NCBI GenBank assembly: GCA_036186865.1
Contig: AP025062.1
Location: forward strand, 26,165,437-26,229,436
Length of the DNA stretch: 64,000 bases
From: Eustoma russellianum
Lineage: Eukaryota; Streptophyta; Magnoliopsida; Gentianales; Gentianaceae
Direction: 5' to 3'
Of this stretch, positions 1 through 9,776 are shown one piece after another (positions within the stretch are counted from its first letter, which is position 1; each line of letters starts with the position of its first letter). The notes beneath the pieces are model-generated. The model did not search any database, was not told the DNA's origin, and was given only the letters and a program-made list of their open reading frames with translations. The position numbers and the translations under genes are program-made.

Positions 1-1042
1 AGCAATAATGTTATTTGGGTGATTGTGGATCGATTAACGAAGTCCGCACATTTCTTGCCAGTGTCGAGTGAAGCCACGATGAAGAAATTAGTGATATTCT
101 ATGTGGACCACATCGTGAGCTTACATGGAGTACCAGTCAATATTGTGTCAGACTGACATCCAAGATTCACATCTTGTTTCTAGACTGCATATTAGAGAGT
201 CATGGGGACTGAGTTAAGAATGAGCACAGCGTTCTGTCCCAGATAGATGGACAATCAGAGAGAACTATTCAGACTCTTAAAGATATGCTGAGAGTGTGCG
301 CCACTTCAAAGGAAACTAGGATAATATAGTGAAGCTGATTGAGTTTTATTACAATAATAGTCACCATAGCTCGATTGGCATGGTGCCATTTGAAGCTCTA
401 TATGGAAGAAAGTGTAGATCCACTATATATTAGGATGGAGTTGGGGAAGGACCATCACTGGACCTGAGCTAGTTGAGCAGACGTTGGAGAAAGTAAAGAT
501 CATTCAAGAGAGGGTCAAGATAGCTCAGGATCGTAGTAAGAGTTGGACGGATTCCAAGAGACGGCCGTTGGAATTCGCAGTGGTTGAGAAAGTTTATAAG
601 AAGGTTTCCCTTACGAAAGGCATGATGCAATTTGGAGAGAAGAGCAAGCTAAGCCCAAGATAAATTGGACCCTATGAAGTCCTTGAGCGGATTGGGACAT
701 TGGAATATCAATTAGCGCTGCCTTCGGCATTATCGCAAGTGCACAATGCCTTTCATGTGTCACAGCTGAGGCGATATGCTTCTGATCTGAGTCATGTATT
801 AGAAGCACGACATTGAAGGTGAGAAGCAATGCGACATATGAGGATTTACTAATACGCATCGTGGACCGAAAGGATCAAGTTTTGCGGAGACAAGTGATCT
901 TGTACGTCGAATTTTAGTGGACCAATCATACCGAGCGAGAAGCAACCTGGGAGCTCGAGGAAGAAGTGCAAAAAAAGTATCCATATCTATGCGAATAAGG
1001 CACGTAAGTTTCAAGGACAAAACTTTTTGTAAGGGAGGAGTA
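1..1042 (+). pseudogene. Ty3/gypsy pol remnant (integrase and C-terminal region)
   Basis: Translation of the first 150 bases gives an integrase-core segment with DRLTKSAHFLPV and a following GVPVNIVSD, typical of plant Ty3/gypsy integrase. About 345-420 reads as the downstream block containing FYYNNSHHSSIGM and FEALYGRKCRS. About 840-1000 reads as the chromovirus-like C-terminal block with RIVDRKDQVLR and EREATWELEEEV. Frameshifts and stops separate these blocks, so it cannot make a functional enzyme. Its 5' part lies outside the window. The order integrase, C-terminal tail, polypurine tract, LTR is as expected for the 3' end of a Ty3/gypsy element. The chromodomain itself is too degraded to assign a clade firmly (Tekay/Del-like is my guess). 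Confidence 0.85.
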
Positions 1043-1061
1043 TGTTACAACTGGTATAAAA

Positions 1062-1120
<59 letters not shown>

Positions 1121-1700
1121 CCCATAGCTCCCCATCTTCCCATAACCCGTATAACCCCCTTCATAACTCCCATAACTCTCCCAAAACACTCCCCAAAAAT
1201 GCCCCATTTACCCTAGCGTAGCTTAAATAGTAGTCAATCCTATTGCCTTCCTCCATTTCCATCTAGTTGGCAAAAGGAGAGCAACAGAAAGAAAAGAGAA
1301 GAGTGAACCAAGAGAAAGAAAGAGAGAGGAGAAGAAGAAGAAAGAAGAATAAGGAAAAAAAGGAGAAAGAAGGAAAAGAAGAAAGGGTGAATTTCATCAA
1401 ACACCAACCCTAGTTATTATTCGGTATAGTATCTACGGAGCAAAGGTAACTACCCTACCCTTACAGGTTATGATTTTGCAAACCATATATGTATATTTTT
1501 GTATAAATTCAAAGATCTTCAAGGAGTGTTGATTAATCGCTCGTTCGCGACCCTAATTTATCTGGTTGAAGGCGCCAGAAATTCGTGCCCCAAATCACTG
1601 CAAATTTGGGAGTTGATCCTTGCGATTTCAAGTGTAATCTGCGTTTGGAGGTTCCAATTGATTTATAGGTAAGTCGTAGATATTCTCTGCATATTCTTGA
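1031..1700 (+). repeat. Polypurine tract and putative 3' LTR of the Ty3/gypsy remnant
   Basis: AAGGGAGGAG at 1031-1040 is a polypurine tract that primes plus-strand DNA synthesis. It is followed at 1043 by TGTTACAAC, a usual LTR start. The preceding bases 1004-1030 (GTTTCAAGGACAAAACTT) resemble the FEDE-like end of plant gypsy pol. Only one LTR lies in the window, so the right boundary cannot be set. 1700 is a working limit before the RTE LINE region. A purine-rich stretch (about 1270-1390) lies inside it. Confidence 0.6.
1060..1117. repeat. (AAT)n microsatellite
   Basis: About 18 uninterrupted AAT/TAA trinucleotides lie just inside the start of the gypsy LTR. Translated on the minus strand it gives only a poly-leucine artefact. 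Confidence 0.95.
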
Positions 1701-2252
1701 ATATTCTTGGTTTGATTCCTTTGATTCTTGTCCTTAAATGGCATATTTCTCGATTGCAATTTACTATTCTTGAACATTGTGAGAAAACCATATGCCAAAA
1801 CAACTTACCAGAAACAACCTAGACACACTGATCTGCGGTTTTCATTTTGGGTATTTGTGAGAAACGATTTCTTTGCTGCACAAATCAGCGGCAAAACGGT
1901 TCCAATCTTACTCTAACCGTCTCGATGCGTTTGAGGCCCTAAGTGTAACCTTTAATTTTTTAATCTTAAACCCTTGAGGGAGCATCTTTTCCTGCGCCCT
2001 TTTTTTCGCTCTTTTGGAAACATTGCTTGGCTGCTCTCCCTTCTCCGCCAAAGGTATACAGGTGATACAATTTCATCTTGTCTTATTAGCATTGAAGTAA
2101 TGATGCTTGTTTACATTTGGTTTCAAACTTTTGGCTTCAGTAACATACCTTGGAATTTGGTTTTAGTTGCAACCGTTGAAAGAAAAAGTCATGACTTTTC
2201 CGTGAGACCATGTCTAAGGAAGAGGACTGTGGGTAAGGGGAAGGAAAAGGAA

Positions 2253-2990
2253 GATAGTCTATGTGTAGCATCTTGGAATGTAGGAACCTTAAGTGGTAAA
2301 TTGTAGGAGGTTGTAGATGCACTTAATAGGCATAGGATGGATGTAGCATGTCTCTAAGAGATAAGATGGAAAGGGAATAAAGGTAAAGAGTGCAATGAGT
2401 ATAAGTTGCTACATTCGGGGTCCGATGGGACCAAGAATGTGGTAGCATTCCTAGTAAAGTTCGAATTGCCCATGAATGTGATCGATGTGATAAGATATAA
2501 TGAAAGAATAATGATATTCAAATTAGAACTAAACAAGGAGGTAGTGACACTGATTTGCGCCTGGCACACCAAATGGGACTAGGAGAACATAAGAAGAAAG
2601 GGTTTTAGGATTGCTTAGATGTAGTGTTGAAGTCAATACCTAGGGAGGAACGAATTTGTATAGGAGGTGATTTTAATGGTCGCATTAGAAATGATACTGA
2701 TGGTTTTCAGTCGGTACATGTCGGGTTTTGCTATGGAGATAGAAACGAACAAGATAGAGATCTGCAAGGCCTTGTAGTGGCCCATGACCTAGGTATTATA
2801 AAATCGTTCTTTAAGAAAAAGAAATCCCATTTGATCACTTTTAGCAGCGGAGGACGTAACACGCAGATTGACTATTTTCTGATGAGGTGTAAAGATCGAT
2901 GGTTGTGGAGGTATTGCAAGGTTATACCAGGGGAGGCAACAGTGACGCAACATTATTTACTAGTGGTAGTTATAGCATTAAGCGAAAAAC
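2253..2990 (+). pseudogene. RTE LINE apurinic/apyrimidinic-type endonuclease domain (broken)
   Basis: The domain starts at about 2253 with LCVASWNVGTLSG and reaches the catalytic-type motif ICIGGDFNGRIRNDTDG (about 2655-2710). It continues to a TQIDYFLM block (about 2860) and a TQHYLL block (about 2945) where SQHRLL-type residues are usual. A stop follows SGKL at 2304-2306 and there are others at about 2355 and 2580, so no continuous domain is encoded. In the family this enzyme nicks target DNA to prime reverse transcription. Confidence 0.82.
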
Positions 2991-3168
2991 TGAGTAAGGG
3001 GTTTGGAAAATTTCCACCCAGGATTTGATGGGGAAGTTTGAAGGACGAAAAAATTAAGATATTTCGAGACAAGGTCATCTCCGCGACATTAGATCGAATG
3101 GGTGAGGACATAAACCAGATGTGGGAGGCTATGGCGACTACTATTAGCCACGTGACGAGAGAAACTCT

Positions 3169-4539
3169 TTGAGTAACAACAAAAAAACAACCGTACTTAA
3201 AGAACGGTGGTGGTGGAACGAGGATGTGCAACAAAAAATAAGGAATAAACAAAAGAGTTTTAGAGAGCTGTTAAGCTGGACAGATGAGGAGGGGAAAGTG
3301 AGATTGAAGAATAACTACAAAATCGACAAGAAGGAGGCAAAGAAGGCAGTGATGGAGGCAAAGACCTCAGCCTATAAAAGGATGTACAAAAGACTAGAAA
3401 CAAAAGGTGAAGAACATAATATGTTCAAGATTGGCAAAGCTAGGAATTGAAAGAGGCAGGACCTAAGAGGCGGGAAGTTTATAAAGGAAGAAGATGGACA
3501 TGTTTTAGTCAAAACACAAGACATCAAGTGGAAATGGCAAACATGCTTTCATAATCTTTTCAACTGCAGAAGAGCCGACCACGAAGAAAGAGAAAGCATC
3601 ACTACCTATCAACGACAACAAAATAACTGCGACTGTCAGAGCATCACACAAGGAGAGGTGAGGTGAGCACTTATGAATATGGAAAGAGATAAAGTAGTTG
3701 GCCTGGATAACATACCCATTGAGGCGTGCAAGTATTTGGGAGAGGAAGTGGTTCAATGGCTAACTACTCTATTCAACCTTATTTTCAAAACAGGAAAAAT
3801 GCCAGATGAGTGGAGAAAGAGTGTCGTGGTCCCCCTATATTAGAACAAAGGAGACGCACAGTGTTGTGGGAATCACAGGGAGATTAAGTTGTTAAGCCAT
3901 ACTACGAAGTTATTAGAGCGAATAATGAACACTAGAATTAGGAGAGAAACTCAGGTTACGGTGAACCAATTTGGTTTTATGCCAAGATGGTGAACTACGG
4001 AAGCAATACACATCCTAAGGAGATTGATGGAGAAGTATAGGGAGAAGAAACGCGATCTATATATGGTTTCCATAGATCTTGAAAAAGCGTATGATAGTGT
4101 GCCATGTAACCTGATCTGGGATAGTCTGAACACAAGAGGGGTTCTTATGAAGTATATAGACATAATTAAGGATATGTATGCTAGGACGAAAACAATCGTT
4201 CATACGCCCGTGGAAAATATGGACTTCATCCTGGTGGAGGTAGGCCTTCATCAAATGTCTGCAATGAGCTCATTTCTTTTAATAGTTGTCCTTGACGAGT
4301 TATCGATGTTGATCGAGAAGTTAGTTTTGTGGTGTATGCTTTTTGATGACGCTATTGTATTAGTCGTAGAGAGTAGATGTACTCTGAGTATGATAGTAGA
4401 GCAGTGGAGAGATGTTTTAAAGAGAAAAGAGTTAAGGATTAGTCGTTCTAAGACCGAGTATCTACACTGCGACTTCAGCAGCACAGCTGATGGTGAGAAT
4501 AGCGAGCTCACCATCGAGGGCCAAGTGGTACACAAGTAA
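3169..4539 (+). pseudogene. RTE LINE linker and reverse transcriptase (broken)
   Basis: 3196-3450 is the basic linker (RWWWNEDVQQKIRNKQKSF). The RT region runs from about 3670 with DKVVGLDNIPIEACKYLG and KTGKMPDEWRKSVVVPLY, through KLLERIMNTRIR and NQFGF, to the palm motif A SIDLEKAYDSVP (about 4060-4105). The usual catalytic F-A-D-D box appears as FDDA near 4345-4357, so it is altered or shifted. In-frame stops lie at about 3448, 3664, 3841 and 3990. The frame ends at about 4537 near QVVHK, where RTE proteins normally continue with a KFKYLGS-type motif that is frameshifted here. Confidence 0.85.
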
Positions 4540-4640
4540 GTAAGTTCAAACCCCTAGGATCATTTGCATGGGGACATAGATAGTTATATAACACACCGAG
4601 TTCAAGCAGACTGGTGTAGCTGGAGGGTGGCCTCAAGGTG

Positions 4641-4905
4641 TCTTCATCCATTGGCTCCCAGGTACTGGGATCGATCAAAATTTTGATTCTATCTTAACTA
4701 CTCATTTTCAAATGATATCCACATGCTTCACAAATATGAGCTTTCTTAGTCTTCAATGCCTCAGCCTTGGTTTTGTAGAGAGTTGGTTTGGTCTTTTGGT
4801 CATCCGCACGAAAGGCCCTCTTTCTTTTGGCGGGTATCGCCACGTGCTTTAATCTCGAGTCATTCCTTCAGGAATAGTCCATACATTTCCAGACCTAACT
4901 CTTAC
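4641..4905 (-). pseudogene. accD: accD-like fragment (acetyl-CoA carboxylase beta-subunit zinc-finger region)
   Basis: The minus strand from about 4750 down to 4641 reads KKAHICEACGYHLKMSS, a stop, then DRIKILIDPSTWEPMDEDT. Plastid accD proteins carry the same series here: an ICEQCGYHLKMSS-like zinc-finger half followed by D-R-I-E-L-x-I-D-P-G-T-W-x-P-M-D-E-D. A readable upstream stretch rich in Lys and Arg continues to about 4870, and a frameshifted piece (VWTIPEGMTRD) to about 4905. I do not recognise that part as conserved accD. The piece is a dead fragment of 100-270 bp inside an RTE LINE. It could come from plastid DNA directly, from plastid DNA already transferred to a mitochondrion, or from a nuclear accD copy. 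Confidence 0.72.
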
Positions 4906-5080
4906 TATACTGATACTGACTCTATAATTTTAGAAAGTCCTCTTCCTGAGGATCTCATTTCGTCCAAAGAATTAAGCATGTTTAAACTCGTCGCCCCAAG
5001 TTTTATACAGTTCTAATGAACAGTCATTCACTTTTGAAAGTTATACGATTCCAAAAGATGAGCCAGAATTTAGTCAGTTC
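4642..5080. other. Foreign filler insert of organellar type within the RTE LINE
   Basis: RTE protein is readable on both sides: THRVQADW and WRVASRCL up to about 4641, then LCDKNFPIKLKRKFYR from 5081. The ~440 bp between them has no RTE homology. It holds an accD-like piece on minus and a polymerase-B piece on plus in opposite orientations. I see no convincing target-site duplication. This suggests filler DNA captured during break repair rather than transposition. Confidence 0.7.
4893..5079 (+). pseudogene. Family-B DNA polymerase fragment, mitochondrial-plasmid type
   Basis: The plus strand reads SYYTDTDSIILESPLPEDL followed by SSKELSMFKL. YTDTDSI is the family-B polymerase palm motif C, whose D-T-D aspartates bind the catalytic metals. 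The following LPEDL-I-S-S and FKL residues are the arrangement I know from protein-primed DNA polymerases of plant mitochondrial linear plasmids and their mitochondrial-genome remnants. An open but shifted frame continues to about 5079, where RTE sequence resumes as LCDKNFPIKLKRKFYR. It is a fragment of about 60 codons, far short of a ~900-residue polymerase. Confidence 0.65.
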
Positions 5081-5538
5081 CTATGTGACAAGAATTTTCC
5101 AATCAAATTAAAGAGAAAATTTTATAGGGTGGCAGTGAGGCCGACAATTTTATATAGAACAGACTGCTGGGCCATCAAGAGGACACCGTTGCAGAAGATG
5201 GAAGTGTCAGAGATGAGGATGCTGAGGTGGATGTGTGGGCATACAAGGCTAGACCGGATCAGAAATGAGGTGTTTCTGGAAATGTTAAGGTGACTAGTAT
5301 AGCAGATAAGATAAGAGAGGGGAGGCTAAGATGGTTTAGGCATGTTAAGAGAAGACAAACAACAGCGTATGACAGAGCAGTTGAAAACCTCATTGTAGAG
5401 GGGAAGAGGAGTAAAGGCAGGCCCAAACTGACTTGTGATGATCAAATTAGGCATGACCTACTGGATTTGTACCTCTCTGAAGAGATAGTCCAGGATAGGA
5501 ATTCATGGAGGCAGAACATTAAGGTTAACGAGGTTTAG
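5081..5538 (+). pseudogene. RTE LINE C-terminal segment
   Basis: Reads FPIKLKRKFYRVAVRPTILY, then DCWAIKR and MRMLRWMCGHTRLDRIRNE, and after one frame change IREGRLRWFRHVKRR, GRPKLTCDDQI and DRNSWRQNIK to a stop at 5536-5538. This is the conserved C-terminal region of plant RTE reverse transcriptases. It proves that 4642-5080 is an insertion, not the end of the element. The frame break lies at about 5290. Confidence 0.85.
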
Positions 5539-5540
5539 AC

Positions 5541-6138
5541 AGGATATCAGCACACCTTAGAGTATATTTAGGGACTTAGATACTATACACGTTTTATGTT
5601 GACTTTGCACTTTTTTGTTTTTGTTATTGTCTTTGTCTTGCATTATATATGTATATACACGTTTATGGCTATTTTAACAACGGAAACTACATATTTGTGT
5701 TTACTGAATTCCCTCATAAACACACTAGCACATCATATCCCTATTATTGTGTCATTTATACAGGCACATATTGAGCCGGGGATCTCACTGGAAGCAAAGT
5801 CTCTATCCTTTTGGGATAGAGGTATTGTTTGCTTGCTGCTCACCCTCTTCAGACTCTAACGATAGCTTTTGCTGCCATTGGGATGTACTTGGCATGATTG
5901 GTATATGTGTGTGTGTGTGTGTGTGTATACATATATATATATGTGTGTGTGTGTGTATATGTATGGATGGAAATTGGTGTTTTTATATATGTATGGCCGA
6001 TCAGGTATGTATTGGTATAAATATTTAATTTTATGTGGCACATGTATGTAGGTCGGAAGTATGTACGGCCGGTTGGTATATATGCATAAGATGATGTATA
6101 ATTTTCATATACATATGATATACATTCTATGGTACATA

Positions 6139-6175
<37 letters not shown>

Positions 6176-6330
6176 GCTGTATGTGTTACGTATGTGTATG
6201 AAAATATGGATTTGTGTGGTTTATGTGTGGCGGCCGAGACATATAATTGAGCATGTGGGTGATATATTTTTCGATAGGATTGATCTTTTTACATAAGTGG
6301 TGATATAAGTTGGTAAGTATATGAATTATA
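5541..6330. repeat. 3' flank of the RTE element with TG/TA microsatellites
   Basis: The region is A+T-rich and non-coding. Short (TG)n/(TA)n runs lie at about 5905-5960 (TGTGTGTG, ATATATAT, TGTGTGTG) and 6138-6175. Reading frames here (Cys-Val or Tyr-Thr-His strings) are microsatellite translations. No gene is seen. Confidence 0.8.
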
Positions 6331-6351
6331 AGTTATGACCAAGTATGATTT

Positions 6352-6549
6352 TATGTGAGATGAATTTGGGAATTTGAATTGATTTTGGATGAATTTGATA
6401 TTGATATAAATGGGCTTTTGTATGATGTGATGGTGGAATAAGGCTGGAAATATGTGAGATGAATTTGGGAATTTGAATTGATTTTGGATGAATTTTATAT
6501 TGATATAAATGGGCTTTTGTATGATGTGATGGTGGAATAAGGCTGGAAA
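6352..6549. repeat. 99 bp tandem duplication
   Basis: Copy 1 (6352-6450) and copy 2 (6451-6549) start with TATGTGAGATGAATTTGGG and end with GGAATAAGGCTGGAAA. Across the two copies I see about one substitution (GATATTG versus TATATTG). A degenerate third start (TTGTAAGATGAATT) follows at 6551. No coding function is seen. Confidence 0.9.
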
Positions 6550-6824
6550 TGTTGTAAGATGAATTCTGGTGGAAAGACGGGGGTTTATGGAATTTTTTCT
6601 ATGGTGGATGTATTTGTATTTCGAAATAATGACCAGTAAAGAGAACAACATTTGTATGTAATTTCTTGCAGAAAATTTACACATATCATAAATGAAAAGG
6701 TCTCAAGTTCGATACATGTCAAGTATTTGATAAAGCTTCTCTAGCTACGATTTCTAGTTTATAAGCTCATGAAAGTTTTGATGACACGGTATGGGTCCTT
6801 CCTCTAGTGCCAAAATGACGAGGT

Positions 6825-7153
6825 TGGACTCACCATCCGGATCACGCGTTTGATCACAGGTAATAAAATGGATAATTTGGTAGCTTTATTTTACAAAGAT
6901 GTACACGTTTAGACATAATTAACAAATATTCTTATCGAACTACACTACATTCGGAGAAAGAGACGAGTCTTTTCTAAAGCTGCAAGAAACTTAACCATCA
7001 ATCCTGAACACGTCCAAATTAACTTGAGTTTCGGTGGGTTTTTCTTAAAAACAATTCCAAAGCCTCTAATATTGTTCATCTTTTGAGAATAAAACTACCA
7101 GATTGTCCATTTTGGTACCAAGATCAAACGTAGGATCTAAAAAGTGAGCCATG
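6825..7153. mobile_element. Inverted-repeat (foldback) element, unclassified
   Basis: The left arm (about 6825-6901) and right arm (about 7078-7153) are imperfect reverse complements. GTTTGATCACAGGTAATAAA pairs with the region around TTGGTACCAAGATCAAACG, and GATAATTTGGTAGCTTTATT pairs with AATAAAACTACCAGATTGTC. Even TGGACTCAC at the outer end matches GTGAGCCA. The loop is about 175 bp. This looks like an old MITE, with termini and target duplication not resolved. Confidence 0.55.
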
Positions 7154-7641
7154 CCTATTATATATCACATGTGATTCCGTCTTATCTTTTGTTTTTTTAA
7201 AGCAGAAAAAGATTGTCAAAAAAAAAAAACACACACACACATTATGCAATGAAAAAGGCCAACTTTTTTTATTTTATTTTAACGAGTACATGTTAACAAT
7301 TCATTAACCTCAATAATTCAATAAAGACTTTTACAATTTTCCACAACCCACCCCCTTTTCAATTGATTTCAAGAGATGGTATCGGACTATCAAGAATTTT
7401 ACGAATGAATACTACGGCGTATTTCAGATGCTATTTAGATATTAGACTTCATTACAATAAAACGATACGAATGAATAAGACAAATTACGATCTTACCAAC
7501 GAAAAAGACAGCGTACGACACATTGATATAGTAAATCTTGTTGACATCATTGTTACTTTTTTTTTTACTATTACAATGCCAAATTATTTTGCTTTTGCTA
7601 TTTCCTTTTTAGCATTAATAATGTCTTCCATGATTGATATG
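7154..7641. other. Non-coding AT-rich spacer
   Basis: Contains an A-run followed by (CA)n at about 7220-7242 and poly-T stretches. I find no conserved protein or RNA. A 124-codon frame at 7363-7737 has no recognisable domain and runs into the MITE at 7651, so I do not call it a gene. Confidence 0.6.
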
Positions 7642-7650
7642 GATTTTAGA

Positions 7651-7834
7651 GGGATGAGATTTCCTCACCCCTCTTCCCCTCACCTCAATATCCACCGCCC
7701 GACACATGGCAGCAGGGGAGGTGACGAGGTTAGATGAGGGTCACCCGCATCTAGTTTCACCATCCTCTTCTGCTGCAATGTGTCGGGCGATGGCTAGTGA
7801 GATAAGGGAAAGAAGGGTGAGAAGATCCCGTCTC
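7651..7834. mobile_element. Mutator-type foldback MITE, copy 1
   Basis: The 184 bp unit begins GGGATGAGATTTCCTCACC and ends with the inverted counterpart GGTGAGAAGATCCCGTCTC. It is flanked by near-duplicate GGATTTTAGA (7641-7650) and GGATTTAGA (7835-7843). The middle is palindromic around CACATGGCAGCAG and CTGCTGCAATGTGTC. Length, termini and internal symmetry match the copies at 8240, 29842 and 35793. No protein is encoded, so movement would need a Mutator-like transposase in trans. Confidence 0.8.
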
Positions 7835-7843
7835 GGATTTAGA

Positions 7844-8230
7844 TGCTTGATATTGATTAAAAAAAGATATAATAATGCTGTTGACCTGACATGAATAATG
7901 GTCTACTGCTTTATTTATATTTTCTAGTTATTTGGTTTTTTGTTAACTCTTAATTTTCTTTTTTTAAGCAAGCATTTCATTTCATTTGGAAATATATTCC
8001 ATCAAACAGAGAAAACTTTAAAATATATTAGTTTTAATTAGAAAGTCCATTTTTTATGTATTTTTAAAAGAAAACTTAATCTATTAGTTATAGTTCTATT
8101 GTGTATTATTGTGGACGAAATATTACGCCACACTTATTGATTTTCTATGAATGCCACAAGGAAATATTTTTTTTTATTAAAATAAATATATTTTTGGCAT
8201 TTTCTTCAGTAAGGCATGTGTAGTTACAGC
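7844..8230. other. Non-coding AT-rich spacer
   Basis: A+T-rich sequence between two MITE copies. I see no gene, structured RNA or recognisable repeat. Confidence 0.5.
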
Positions 8231-8239
8231 TGGGAACAA

Positions 8240-8422
8240 GGAGGAGATCTCCTCACTCCAAAATCCCTCACCCTCCTTCTTACCGCCTGACACGTGGTAG
8301 CAGAGGGTGGTGTGGCTAAATGAGAGATGGCTCAGGAAAAAGTGTATGAGAGGGGTAGAGGACATGTGTCGCGCGGTGCGGAGGGTTGGTGAGGGATTTT
8401 GGGGTGAATGGATCTAATCCCC
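8240..8422. mobile_element. Mutator-type foldback MITE, copy 2 with perfect 9 bp target duplication
   Basis: The 183 bp unit starts GGAGGAGATCTCCTCACTCC and ends GGGGTGAATGGATCTAATCCCC. TGGGAACAA at 8231-8239 is repeated exactly at 8423-8431, a 9 bp target-site duplication as Mutator-superfamily transposases make. Internal GACACGTGGTAGCAG and GGACATGTGTCGCGC mirror each other. Confidence 0.88.
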
Positions 8423-8439
8423 TGGGAACAAGCTGAAAA

Positions 8440-9207
8440 GCAAACATGTAAAAATATCTTTAGGATGGAGGGTGAAGAGCGATCCCATGAAGAAACCGAT
8501 CAGTTGCAGCGGAGCATTAAAAAATACAAGCAGAAGGCAGATGGTACCCTCACACCACAGATGGAAGACATGAACAAGATCGCAGGCGTATGGGGGCAAA
8601 GAAGCTAACTGATGTGCTGCAGGACGTCCCGATGGAAATAGAATTCTATACTAGCGATGGGAAGGAGAGTGAGGATGAGTCTATAGTTGAGGAATGCGGG
8701 ACTCTCGATGGTGCGAGGGTGGATGAGAGAGCTGGCCGTGTCTCTGTTGTCGTCCCGTCGGAGCAATGCCGTGAGCTATGGAAGCCATGGAAGCAAGCCC
8801 TAATTGTTAAGGTGTTAGGGTGATCTATTTCCTTTCGTACACTGGAACAACGTCTGAGATCATTGTGGGGGTTGAACGAGGGATGTCATATTATTGATCT
8901 TGAAGCAAGGTACTATATTGTGCGCTTCTATGCGAAATCAGACTATCGGTATGTTCTTGAGGGGGACCGTGGCTCATTCAGGGGCACTATCTGACAGTGA
9001 TGAAATGGAGGTCCTACTTCCAAGAATTCGATTAGTTCAACCTTGACATGGGTTTGACTAGCATAAATTCCAATTAAGTTTTATGATGAGAAGGTGTTGA
9101 TGAATATTGGGGATAAACTTGGCAAGGCCGTGAAGGTGGACGTCATTACTCTGAAGACAGAGAGGGGGAAATACGCACACGTGTCGAGGTTGATTTGACA
9201 AATCCTT
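8440..9207 (+). pseudogene. Plant L1 LINE ORF1 with DUF4283 domain (interrupted)
   Basis: Reads MEGEERSHEETDQLQRS, then after a frame change LTDVLQDVPMEIEFY and an acidic stretch, then PWKQALIVKVLGRSISFRTL-like sequence with a stop after VLG (8821-8823). Further on come LEARYYIVRF, SDYRYVLEGD, RPYFQEFD-like remnants, IKFYDEKVLMNIGDKLGKAV and VDVITLKTERGKYA. This DUF4283-like RNA-binding module is the usual N-terminal half of plant L1 ORF1. It ends at about 9207 (VEVDLTNP) where copia A begins, so the zinc-knuckle part is missing. Several stops make it a pseudogene. It is the 5' part of the L1 scaffold continued at 18442, 26963 and 37581. Confidence 0.8.
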
Positions 9208-9759
9208 TGTCAAAATATTAATCAAACAACAAACTCAATTCGAAATTCAACAAGAAAGAAACAAACAAGCGGAGAAGAGGAATGAGAAAGTGGTTATTGT
9301 ATTGAACAATTGGGAAATTAACCGTATAGCCAAGAAGCTGAAAAAAATTACAATTGCATGTGGTTGCCTTCTGTCATATTCAACCACAAGGAAAGCGGGA
9401 AAAAATCTATTGTTTTTACATTTTGCCCCTCATGCTGAAGCTGTCTACATTATTACTCAGGGGTATTCTTGTAACTTCACATGTTTTAAATCTCTCCCGC
9501 GTTCAATTCTTCTTCTTCTTCTTCTTCTTCCCCTGTATCAGTTCTTCAACCTTTGCTCCTTTGACATCTTCTTGATCCACACCCAAATGCTTTAATCGCC
9601 CTTGATCTTGTCCATGATCTGATGGCTCTCAATTGCTCCATGCCACCTAAAATGGATTGTGCTTCTTGACAAATACAATTACTTGAACAACGTGGTTATG
9701 CTTTTGTCCCATCTCCTATTACCTCCCTGTTGCTGCCTGAATCCTCACTACCTTCAACA
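9208..9759 (-). repeat. LTR of copia A
   Basis: On the minus strand it starts TGTTGAAGGTAGTGAGG at 9759, directly after the purine tract GATTGAGGAGGGG (9760-9772), and ends TTTTGACA at 9208, where L1 ORF1 sequence stops. The TG...CA ends fit an LTR. A (TTC)n run lies at about 9509-9531. Only one copy exists, so the ends rest on the tract and the L1 junction. Confidence 0.7.
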
Positions 9760-9776
9760 CCCCTCCTCAATCCTGA

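Larger units (their letters stand above)
2230..5540 (+). mobile_element. RTE-clade non-LTR retrotransposon (LINE), decayed
   Basis: One element reads endonuclease, linker, reverse transcriptase and C-terminal tail in order on the plus strand, with stops and frameshifts throughout. The endonuclease start (VASWNVGTLSGK), the middle (IGGDFNGRI, TQIDYFLM), the RT block (SIDLEKAYDSVP) and the tail (RIRNEVFLEM, GRLRWFRHVKRR, GRPKLTCDDQI) are all characteristic of plant RTE elements rather than L1. The 5' end is not sharply defined. A basic stretch before VASWN (from about 2215) probably starts the ORF. The RT is broken near its end by a foreign insert at 4642-5080. RTE elements move by target-primed reverse transcription, but this copy is dead. 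Confidence 0.88.

Noticed and set aside
926..1207. A leucine-run membrane protein on the minus strand
   Set aside because: It is the (AAT)n microsatellite read backwards at an LTR start.
5849..6051. Small proteins rich in Cys-Val or Tyr-Thr-His
   Set aside because: They are translations of (TG)n and (TA)n microsatellites on both strands.
7363..7737. A 124-codon ORF as a host gene
   Set aside because: No recognisable domain, AT-biased low-complexity composition, and its 3' third is MITE sequence.
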